In this document: in pieces, positions 43,201 to 55,200 of the stretch
Position numbering within the stretch: the stretch's first letter is position 1
How the letters are laid out: the number at the start of each line of letters is the position of its first letter
Assembly (NCBI RefSeq): GCF_028554725.1
Contig: NC_071671.1
Location: forward strand, 9,668,001 to 9,732,000
From: Zeugodacus cucurbitae
Lineage: Eukaryota; Arthropoda; Insecta; Diptera; Tephritidae
Reading direction: 5' to 3'
DNA length: 64,000 nucleotides
Translations under genes and position numbers: made by a program
The notes under the pieces: model-generated
What the model saw: only the letters and a program-made list of their open reading frames with translations
Databases searched by the model: none
Told to the model about the DNA's origin: nothing

Positions 43201-46200
43201 TTACCTTGCAATTACTGTCGTGGGAACGAAGAGTTCCAAAGTTTTCACCTTAGCTTCTTATATCTCTCAGTTGTAATTAGAATTTCTACACAATATAGAC
43301 GAGTCCGCTTGTTTCGATCTATACTTTTGTATAATCGTTCGCATAAAACAAGTCACGAGAAATAATAGACCTTCCGGGACTTTTTGAATTTTATTTTTAA
43401 CACCGTTTTCTTTCAACTATCGCTTGAAATTTTGGAAGGGTAATTGATTTCAGCATTGATGATTTTACCTTATAGATCCATTTTCGCAGCCGCCAGCAGA
43501 TCAAAAATTTCGAAGATTTTACCGAAATTACTAAAGCTATGACCTCCAAGCGAGGAGAAACGGTTGAGATGATTCTAATTTGATCAGTTCCTGACAATTT
43601 TGACCATTTCGGTTCGTTAAAATTCACACTTCTAATCACACATAATTATAGAGTTCACTTTTGGTTCGTCGAGTGAGGACTTTACTTTTCAATTGCCTAC
43701 TCAGTCCAAAGTAGCACCTGTGGACAAGAGTGATCTTCGTTGGATTTTGAGGCTGACATTGTTGGGGTTGAAGATACCGGTTCCGAGATAGACGAAATTA
43801 TCTACAAATTCCAAGTTATGACTGTCAACTTTGACGTGGGAGCCAAGACGCGAATGCGCTGACTGTTTGTTTGATGACAGTAGATAATTCGTCTTGTCTT
43901 CATTCACCACCAAACCCATTAGCTTTGCTTCCTCATTCAGTCTAGAAAAGTAGAACTAACGACGCAGTTGTTGTATCCATCGGCGTACGTTAGCAGCTGT
44001 ACACTTTTATAGAGGTCCTTCCCGATCCTGATGGAGCTTTTGGTGTTGTTCAACGTCAGTTTACATAGCCGTAGTTTTGCGGTGATACCAAATTCAGTTA
44101 TAGCGGCATAAAGCCCCTTTTCGTGCTATCGAAGGCAGCTTTTAAATCGATTAAAACGTGGTGTGTATCGATTTATTTCTATCGGGTCTTTTCCAAGATT
44201 TGGCGCATAGTAGATTTTCCAGGTCTAAAGACACACTGATAAGTTCCAATTACATAGTTCGTTGACGGTGGGCTTTATTCTTTCACAAAATACGCTCGAC
44301 AGGACCTTAAATGTGATATTGAGGAGACTTATCCCACGGAAATTGGCACACGTTGTGGGTTCTTCCTTTTTATGGATGGAGCAGAGCACACTGAGGTTCC
44401 AATCGTTGCGCATGCTTTTGTCTGATCTTATTCCGCCAAGAAGTTAAGGACTTTTTGAAGATTATAAAAATCCTGAGACAAATATGAGATAATTTCATGA
44501 ATAACTGAGCGATTCGTTGGAAACAATCCCTGACTTGCTCAACAAGCATACAAACATGGGCTGATTGGAATATGGGCCGCACATGTCGATTAATGAAATT
44601 TAAAAGGAATGTTATATGAACTCGTGTATGATTACTAACGGGACATTGTCTGATTCGTAGACATGCCAGCAGATTGGGGATACCATACAATGATTATTGC
44701 AGAAGCCGCCAAGAAGTAGAAGAAGAAGAGATTGTCTTCAATGCGCGTGTGGATTCCTGTCCTGATGGTTTAACTATGGGCCTCCTAAGGCCTAGGCGCG
44801 GCGTCCACTATATTTACATACCTACCCAGTCCTAGTCTTCAGTACTTAGGCATGAGTTTTGTTTATAAGAGCGGATAGAACATCCGTAACATATTTTACA
44901 AATTCATCCGATATATGTAGTTGTAAAGAAGCTTTTTAAAACAATGTTTTCAAAGAAAGTTAGAGCTACTATGTCTAAGTAACAGTGTTACTTTTAATAT
45001 TTTCTGTTTCTATTTTATTTCTTTTTAACTAAATATTTTGCGCTTGATTTTTCTTCGCTTTTTTTCATTTGACTTTATAAAAGTAGGTTATTTTTTGCAA
45101 ATGTTTCTTTTGAAATTATAGTCATTTAGACCATTTTTTTACTTATTAACTCTCCTTCATTGCAGGTCTCCGGCGACAATCCAGTTTTTGTTGAAAGCGT
45201 TAAACCAGGTGGAGCGGCACAAATTGCTGGCTTAGTTGCCGGCGATATGATCTTAAAGGTTTGTTGTTTTGGCATTCTTACTTATTTGTGTCGTTTTTTG
45301 TTTTTTTTTTTTTGTAATACTTAAGTTTATGCTTGTTCTTATTATTATTGTAGACAACAATGCAAAAGCGAGAGAAAAAAGGCCGACCGCGCAAACACTG
45401 TTATTATTATTATTGTATATTATATTGTTGTTGTTTTCTATACTTATATTTTTTTTAAATTTTGCGCGTAAGCAATAAAATACATAAGTACACATACATA
45501 CATATGTATGAATATGACTGTGAAAACTAAAAAGCGAAAAATATCACACGCGCCCCTCTAGCGTCTCGCGGCCCCAGTTCTTTGCCCTTTCATGTTGATG
45601 TTGGGCTGATTTTGTTACTTTTGTTGCTGCTTTTACAGACAAGTCACACTTGATGGGCAATAATATAATAATAATAATGTGTACGCGCAGCTTTTTCTCC
45701 AGACACACACATACACATTCTTATAATTATTTATATTCTTTTATTTATAATTTATTTCTTCATTGCTTTTATTTTCGCTTTTGCATTATCTACTATTTTT
45801 ATTTTTTTGTTATTTTATTATTATTATTATACTTGTTGTTGTTGTTTTTTCGCCAACTGTGCCATTCACCGTTTTCTCTGTTGTTATTTCGCTTTTTTAG
45901 GTCAATGGACAAGAAGTGCGTATGGAGAAGCATCCAACTGTGGTTGGCTTAATAAAAGGTATGTTGTTACTCTTGTTGTTGTTGTAGTTTTGATAGACAT
46001 ACATACATACTTACATATGTGCATGATTACATTTTTTCCCGCTGTACTCAATCTTGACTGTTGCTGTGTGGTGGGTGTGGCAATGCACCGCAATTCAAGC
46101 AAACAAATCGAGTCAAGTCGCGTCGGGTACTTATAAATTTACACACACACACAATTATATACATGTATATAATATATAAGATTGTGTTTATATACTTGTA

Positions 46201-49200
46201 TGGCCACCATAAAGTGGATTAAACGAGTATTGTGTACTCTCGTAGCATTCTATGCAGCAATTGCGCTAGTGTAAAGTGTCATTTATGAGTAAGAGTCAAA
46301 AGTTTGCCACTTCATTAGGTTCAATGTGTTGGTCGAAGTTCGATAGTTGCTATTTTATGGTTCATACTTATGTATAATATGTGTAGACCATTGGAGTAGA
46401 AAATATTTTAATCGTTTTTTGCCCGTGTTTTTGATAAACTTGTCGCTATCACTGGAAATCTTGCTCAAAAACCGATACAGTATTTATCAAACCAAGAACC
46501 TTATCAAAACGAACCTTGTGAGTTGACCATTAGAAGTGACATTATAAAATGATAAAATTGACAAATATAAATTTGGCTAAACCTTTTTATATTTGTATTT
46601 CATTGTCTTATATTTTTTTTTGGAACTTTCTTGTGGTGGTCCTCGCTAACCTCTGACAAACCCCTCACAATTATTTGTCCGATGTAAATACATTTTTTGC
46701 TATAACGGGTGATTTTTTTGAGGTTAGGATTTTCATGCATTAGTATTTGACAGATCACGTGGGATTTCAGACATGGTGTCAAAGAGAAAGATGCTCAGTA
46801 TGCTTTGACATTTCATCATGAATAGACTTACTAACGAGCAACGCTTGCAAATCATTGAATTTTATTACCAAAATCAGTGTTCGGTTCGAAATGTGTTTAT
46901 CGACAAATTTTGTTCAGCGATGAGGCTCATTTCTGGTTGAATGGCTACGTAAATAAGCAAAATTGCCGCATTTGGGGTGAAGAGCAACCAGAAGCCGTTC
47001 AAGAACTGCCCATGCATCCCGAAAAATGCACTGTTTGGTGTGGTTTGTACGCTGGTGGAATCATTGGACCGTATTTTTTCAAAGATGCTGTTGGACGCAA
47101 CGTTACGGTGAATGGCGATCGCTATCGTTCGATGCTAACAAACTTTTTGTTGCCAAAAATGGAAGAACTGAACTTGGTTGACATGTGGTTTCAACAAGAT
47201 GGCGCTACATGCCACACAGCTCGCGATTCTATGGCCATTTTGAGGGAAAACTTCGGAGAACAATTCATCTCAAGAAATGGACCCGTAAGTTGGCCACCAA
47301 GATCATGCGATTTAACGCCTTTAGACTATTTTTTGTGGGGCTACGTCAAGTCTAAAGTCTACAGAAATAAGCCAGCAACTATTCCAGCTTTGGAAGACAA
47401 CATTTCCGAAGAAATTCGGGCTATTCCGGCCGAAATGCTCGAAAAAGTTGCCCAAAATTGGACTTTCCGAATGGACCACCTAAGACGCAGCCGCGGTCAA
47501 CATTTAAATGAAATTATCTTCAAAAAGTAAATGTCATGAACCAATCTAACGTTTCAAATAAAGAACCGATGAGAGATGAAATTTTATGCGTTTTTTTTTT
47601 TAAAAAGTTATCAAGCTCTTAAAAAATCACCCTTTATAATACTATCGGAACCGACAGAATGGACAGGACAGGAATGGTGACTACTAACCAATCTCGATTC
47701 CACCTGAAGACACATAAAAAATTTCACTCAAATTGGTCTTGCCTTTTACCAACATTTGATCGCTTTTATATTTTTGGCCTCCTATTTCTACTCTCCTGGG
47801 ACTTTAGGTCACACCGGAGTAAATAATGAAATTTGAGCATATTACGTTCAGTTAGTGTGATTGTGATTAGATTGTTATAAAAAATGGACCATGGGGTGGC
47901 ACCGCCCACCTATGGGTTAAAAACCATATCTCGGGAACTACTTGACCAATTTCAACCAAATTTGGTACATATTATTCCCTTGACACACTGATTATTTCTT
48001 GAAGATGGGCGAAATCGGTTCACAACCATGCCTATTTTCTATATAACACATTCCGTCTTATTCGTTCACTTTGCAATTTATGAATCAAGCGTTGGAAGTG
48101 CTCTTCTAAAAGTTCTCGTACTCGGATTTTTTGACTTTTCAAGACCTAGTGATATCGAGCATGAGGACCTCAGTGCTTGTATTTTCTATATAACACATTC
48201 CGTCTTATTCGTTCACTTTGCAATTTATGAATCAAGCGTTGGAAGTGCTCTTCTAAAAGTTCTCGTACTCGGATTTTTTGACTTTTCAAGACCTAGTGAT
48301 ATCGAGCATGAGGACCTCAGTGCTTGTGGCTAATTTTCTATCGACAATATCTCTAAATCTTTCATATGTGAATTCTATTGAAAGTCAGTAGGAATGTTTT
48401 CCTTATAATTATTATAGCCGTATCAATAATAGGGCGCCATTCGTCGCTTTTTCTAGCAATCTGGCGCCAATTGGAAGTACCAAGCAAAACCATGTGGCTC
48501 TTCACCTGATCTTTGTAATAGAGTGGTTCTGCTTCCACCAGCGGGTACTGCATCGAACACTTTCAGGGCTGGAGTGCTACCATCCATTCGAAAAACATTA
48601 CCGAGCCACCGTAGCCGCTGTCTTTTTATTCGCTGAACTATGTCAATGTCGTGTATAGCTCTTACAACTCATCATTCTATCGTCTGCCAATAATATTCAA
48701 AGGACAATATTTTAAATTCTTTCGCAAAACCTTTCTCTCGAAAACTCCTAGTGTGGTCTCATCGGATGTCGCATCGTCCACGCTTCTGCAGCATACATCA
48801 GGGCGGGAATAATGAGTGACTTATAGAGTTCGGTTTAGGTTTGTTGAGATGGGAGTTTACTTTTCAAATGCCTACTTAGTTCAAAGGTGCTACACTTGTT
48901 GGCAAGAGTGATGATGCTTTGGACCCCCTTTTGTTAATGATCCCTAGCTCCCATATATGTAGCTAATATTAAGAGTTTCGAACTTCCGGTGATCTTAATA
49001 CCATATATATCAGTTGATATATGTTAGCAGAGTTAAATTAATGTATAATCGGGTATATAATATAGCTTGATGGCAGAAATGTTTGAAATCTGTCCAGGAA
49101 TTACTTTGAGTTATACCCGAACTTAGTCCTTCCTTACTTTATTATTATTATTTTGCATAGATGTTATTTCACTTTTTTTTTATTTTCATAAGTATATTGT

Positions 49201-52200
49201 TTTATTCCATTTGTTTTCCATTTTCCTTTGGTAGTGGTCAATGATTTCTTTTTTGCGTTCCCCGTCTCCAAAACATCGCTATATTTTAATAACTGTATAT
49301 GCGCGACATAAATCAATTTTTACTACTTAAGCTACCAGCAATCACCTAGAAAGCAAACGACCCAGCAACCAAGCCGGCCAATCCTCCTGCAGTTCCTACT
49401 TGAATGGAGACACATTCCTCTGTGCTGTCTGTATATATGTATATACATTTGTACAGTGGTAAGTGCCAGTCCAGTCCAGTTGAGTGACCCGCCACGTCTG
49501 TTGTTCGTTCATCCGCTCGTCCATTCCATTCCGTTCCGTTTGTTTGTCTTATTTGTCTCGGATGCGTGTCGCAATCTTTCCGTGCAAATATATGCCACAA
49601 CACCCATCAAACGAGCGCAAGATTATTGTTCTGCGAGTGTATGTGTTGGCTATCGCTGCTTTACTACTTTCATATCACCGCTCGCTGTCCGGCAGTTCGA
49701 CTGTCCGTCCGCGTGCTTTTATGCCTTTGATTGGGCCGGCGCGACAGCATGCAAATCGGCCACTCAATAAAATCGGGTGTTGTGCAAAATATCACACACG
49801 CACACATACAGATGTACTCTTGTTTGTTGCAATGCCTGCACTCTGCGCTCTGCCTCGATTGACCGACGGACTGCTGCGTGCGACGCGCTGTCTTGCACTC
49901 ATTCCAACTAGGCTCAACAATCAGCGCTTCACTGCCGACACTACCCAACAACCTAGGTTTGTCTGTTGTTTGCCTCTTTTCATTACTCATTGCAACAATA
50001 CACACAACATACATATATATACATATGTATGTATATGTTCTATTCGCCACATTTTGTATCTATCAGCATTCCAGCGCGTTCTGTCGTCTCTTTGTCTGCC
50101 ATTTCACTGGCGATTTTATTATTGTTTTAGTCTTGCTTTGTGTTGTTGTAAAGTTTTTTTTTTATATATTCTACTCGATTTTTTTTCGAATTATCCATTC
50201 AATGCAGGCCATTTGCTGTTTTGCTAATTAGACAAGTGGGCAAATAAATAATGCAAAACTTATTGTGATACAATGTAGCTAATGTGGAGACACTTGCAGC
50301 GTTGCCAATAGCCGCGCAAAATAATGTTACGCACAAGAGTATTATGGATTTGTTTTGAATGGGTATATGGATACTTTCTGATTTGCTTGAATTCAATTTT
50401 ATAAACAGCTTGCAATATACATATGCATATATAAAGGGTTTTTCAATAAGAGCGGCAGAAAAGTTTTTTTTTTAAACGGTTTGGGATATCTATAAAATTC
50501 TTTATTCCTGTGATGCCATTATGTATGGAACTCGATTTCATGACCACCACGGGCACGCTTACAGAAGTCCAGACGCTGAATCCAATTTGACGACGGTTTT
50601 CAAGTATAAATCGACCGATACTGCTGCCATTTCACGTTCGATATTCGTACGAAGTTCACCAAACGTCGCTGATTTGTTGGTATAGACCATAGACTTGACG
50701 TAGCCTTACAGGAAATATTCTAACGTTGCCAAATCACACGACCGATGCGGCCAGTTGACTAGGTCTTTTCGTGAGATAACACGTTCACCAAACTTGGTTC
50801 TCAATAAATCGATTGTGACTTGTGGCGCCGTGCTGTTGGAACCACATATTTTCCAAGTTAATATCATCCAATTCGGCCCAAAAATATTTGGTTATCATTG
50901 AGCGGTAGCTATTCGCATTTACAGTAACGTGGCTTACGGAAGAAGTACGGCCCAATGACGTCGCCGTCCTCTAAACCGCACCAAACCGTAATTTTTCGGG
51001 ACGCAATGGAGTACGTGTGGATTGTTGCCTAACCAATAACGCATAATTTGTTTATTGACGAAGTCATTCAGCCAGACTCATTATAAATTGGACGTAGCGC
51101 TCTTAACTCTGACTCTGAAATTCGGTAGTAAATTTTAATAATTTCGACTCGTTGTTGGATGGTATATCTTTCCATGAAATGATAAAATGACAAGCCTTGT
51201 ATGTGTGTGATTGGCCTTGAAACCGTTTAGCCAGTTATAGCCGAATCGATAATAGCGCGCCACTCCTCTCTTTCCCTCGCATTTCGGCGCCAGTTGGAGA
51301 TCCCAAGTGTAACCAGGTCGCTCTCCACCTGGTCCCTCCAACGGAGTGAAGGCCTTCTCCTTCCTCGCCTTCCTCCAGCGGGTACTGCATCGAACACTTT
51401 CATGAGCTGGTGTGTTTTCGACCATTCGGACAAAATGACCTAGACAGCGTAGCCGCTGTCTTTTTATTCGCTGAACTATGTCAATGTTGTCGTATAACTC
51501 GTACAGCTCATCGTTCCATCGTCTGCGGTATTCGCCGTTGCCAACGTTCTGAGGATCATAAATCTTGCGCAAAATTTTCCTCTCGAAAACTCCTAGTGTC
51601 GTCTCATCTGATTTTGACGTCGTCCACGCTTCTGCACCATAAATCAGGACAGGGATGATAAGCGAATTGTAGAGTTTGATTTGACAAACCTTACTGAAGA
51701 GAAATGTCAAAAGAGCGGGAAAAAATGGTGCGTCGTTTGCTATTCTTATCGGTCTACCTTTGTAGCGTCGCTTTTGAAAAACCCTTTATAATAGAATATT
51801 AAGCTACATAATTTTGAAATATAGATTCGAGTTTATCGTCTCAGTTAGTATATTGGACAATTCAGATTATCTGTCTATTGACATTTTGAGCTCTTAAAAC
51901 ATTGGATTAGTCGTACTGTAGTGGTTATAATACCAACCGTCCAATTAATTTTTGGGATACTGCTGATTTTTATATTATTGCCCGGATATAAATCTGAGAC
52001 TGTTACTGTAATTCATACCTGATTATTGTGGGAGCAAACTCATGGCTTCCGATAGATAGTTGGACTCTCAGTGTCTGTCTCATCGCATTCACGTCAAACA
52101 ATATAACTGTTTTTACCCGACAAATAAGTATTTCCATAACATTTTCCATTCGGTTCCGACTCCACTTCGGTCCCCCTTTAATTCCATTTCATTGCTCCCA

Positions 52201-55200
52201 TTTTACTTCTGTTTTGTATTCAGAAGCAAAGTGTGAAGATTGCATTTTGATTACTGCGCTTCTGAGGCTAGATTGATTCCCCTCATTCATCGCGCTAATA
52301 AATTCCATTTTCTGAGCGTTTAACTCAATTAAATTATTCAGCTGTTATCTGTTTTATTGATAATTATGTAATCATTTGTCGTCTGTGTCAGCCAGCAAGT
52401 GTTTCTTGATGAAGTTTTGCATTTAAAAGCGACCGTTTCTACTCATTAGTATTAGATAGTGTCTGTTGAACGGGAAATTTATAGACTTTGAAGAAAATGT
52501 GGCGGTATGCTTTTTTATGTTTCGCCTACACAAACATATTTACATTACAGCATATGCTGCATACATACAACTTCAGTGTGTATATGTATGTTTGGGCGAA
52601 ATGAATGATTATAATTGTAAATTGCTGTTTTATTGAGAAATTTGTAACGCCAATAGAGTCATAAAATGCATTTACGTGCACTACATACACACACAGATAA
52701 ATGTATATGAAACATGTAGATTTGTATTGTGTGCATACAAGTGCGCCGACAAAGCTCTTGAATGACTTGAATGATGGGCTCTGAAATCCAACTAATTAGT
52801 TCGCACAATTCATTCCGCAGTGGCTACAATGCGCGGCAACGAACGGGTGTGGCGGGAAGTGCTTTTGAATAGTGTCTTCAGAAATGCATATGGTTTTCAA
52901 GTAGCTTACACTCGCACAAGTGGTATGCAGTTTTGACTCAAATTCCTTGCCACATGAAATGCAATCAATAAACAGTTTTTCTTTAATTTTTTAATTCACT
53001 TTTTATTGAATTAACTCCATTAGGAAATTGCTTGTTATGTTCGTTGACACCCCTTTTTAATGAATTTAAAATTACAAACCTTTCAGACAGTCTCTTAATT
53101 TAGTCAACTAATATATCAAACAGTCTCTTCATTTAGTCAATTAATATTTCAAGCAGTCTCTTTATTTAGTCAATTAATATTTCAAACAGTCTTTTAATTT
53201 AGTCAATTAATATTTCAGATAGTTTCTTAATTGAGTCAATTAATATTTCAAACAGTATCTTAATTTAGTCAATTAATATTTCAAACAGTCTGTTAATTTA
53301 GTCAATTAATATTTCAGACAATTTTTTAATTTAGTCAATTAATATTTCAAACATTTGTTTATTTAGTCAATTAATATTTCAAACAGTATCTTAATTTAGT
53401 CAATTAATATTTCAAACAGTCTGTTAATTTAGTCAATTAATATTTCAAACAATATTTTAATTTAGTCAATTAATATTTCAGACAGCCTCCTAATTAGTCA
53501 ATTAATATTTGAGACAATCTCTTAATTTAGTCAATTAATATTTCAAACATTCATTTATTTAGTCAATTAATATTTCAGACAGTCTCTTAATTTAGTCAAT
53601 TAATATTTCAAACAGTCTATTAATTTAGTTAATTAATATTTCAGACAATCTTTTAATTTAGTCAATTAACATTTCAGACATTCTCTTAATTGAGTCAATT
53701 AATATTTCAAACAGTATCTTAATTTAGTCAATTAATATTTCAAACAGTCTGTTAATTTAGTCAATTAATATTTCAGACAATTTTTTAATTTAGTCAATTA
53801 ATATTTCAAACATTTGTTTATTTAGTCAATTAATATTTCAGACAGTCTCTGAATTTAGTCAATTAATATTTCAAGCAGTCTCTTTATTTAGTCAATTAAT
53901 ATTTCAAACAGTCTTTTAATTTAGTCAATTAATATTTCAGATAGTCTCTTAATTTAGTTAATTAATATTGCAAACAGTCTCTTAATTCAGTCAATTAATA
54001 TTTCAGACAATCTCTTAATTTGGTCAATTAATATTTCAAACAATCTTTTAATTTAGTCAATTAACATTTCAGACATTCTCTTAATTTAGTCAATATTTCA
54101 GACAATCTCTTAATTTAATCAATTAATATTTCAAACAGTCTCTTAATTTAGTAAATTAATATTTCAAACGGTCTCTTAATTCACTCATTTAATATTTCAA
54201 ACAGTCTCTTAGTTTAGTCAATTAATATTTGAAACGGTCTCTTAATTCACTCATTTAATATTTCAAACAGTCTCTTAGTTTAGTCAATTAACATTTTTAA
54301 TTGAAGCGTATATGCAAAGACTATTTGTCAATTGGTTTATACCATCTTCAAATATAGCCTTAATTGTTTATAATGTTAACTTTTTCGCACAGCAAAATAA
54401 ATTTAGTACATTAAAATTTTAATTGAGAAATCAGTGTTTGCCTTTCGCACAGCCAGCTACTCGATTAACGATCTGTAGTTCATCAACTGATTTTATTTTA
54501 TTTATCAATAAACACAACCAAATTTACTTCGTGGACATCATTCCGCAGAGTTGCATTCCAGTTCTGACTCGATTTTTATTCGATTAAGCATTAATGATTA
54601 AAATAAGCTTTTTATTTTCAATGGTAAATCGATCTAAATCAGCGGTTTAATCGAGCAAAGTGAGGTTAATTGATCAATTAACTTCTTATTGCTCTCAATT
54701 TACCATAAAATGAGGCAATTAACTAATTGACGATATATACATATTTAAATTGAGAGTTATGCTTTTTATTCTTATATAGTCAGTTGACTGTGAACCAACT
54801 AGTTAGTTAGCCATTTTATTATTAATTTATTATTTTTTATACATTTTTTTTTATAAATAAATATATTAATATTTTGCTGCCTTTACTAATAGAATATTGC
54901 TTCTCTTGCAGCTTCTACAATTGTCGAATTGGCGGTGAAACGCAGCCAGAAGTTAACACGCCCCACATCAGTGGGCATTGTGCCTTCTACACCCATACTA
55001 TCTGGGCGGGATCGTACTGCATCCATAACGGGCCCACAACCGGTTGATGTAAATTGAAAATTTGCAAATAAACTTATTTATTTTATTTTTCGCAAATCGC
55101 TTAACTAAAAATCGCTTACTTGCAGAGTATTAAACGCCGTGAAATGGAAACGTATAAAATACAAACGCTACAAAAGATGTTGGAACAGGAAAAACTGAAT

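Noticed and set aside
48028..48333. 101-codon frame with a 49-residue repeat
   Set aside because: It is the translation of the perfect 147-bp tandem duplication in a non-coding repeat; no protein signature.
49484..50227. 247-codon open frame (plus) with a 126-codon frame opposite it in intron 4
   Set aside because: It starts from GTG, has no domain, ends in Cys/Phe/Leu-rich low-complexity sequence from T-rich DNA, and overlaps other open frames on both strands.
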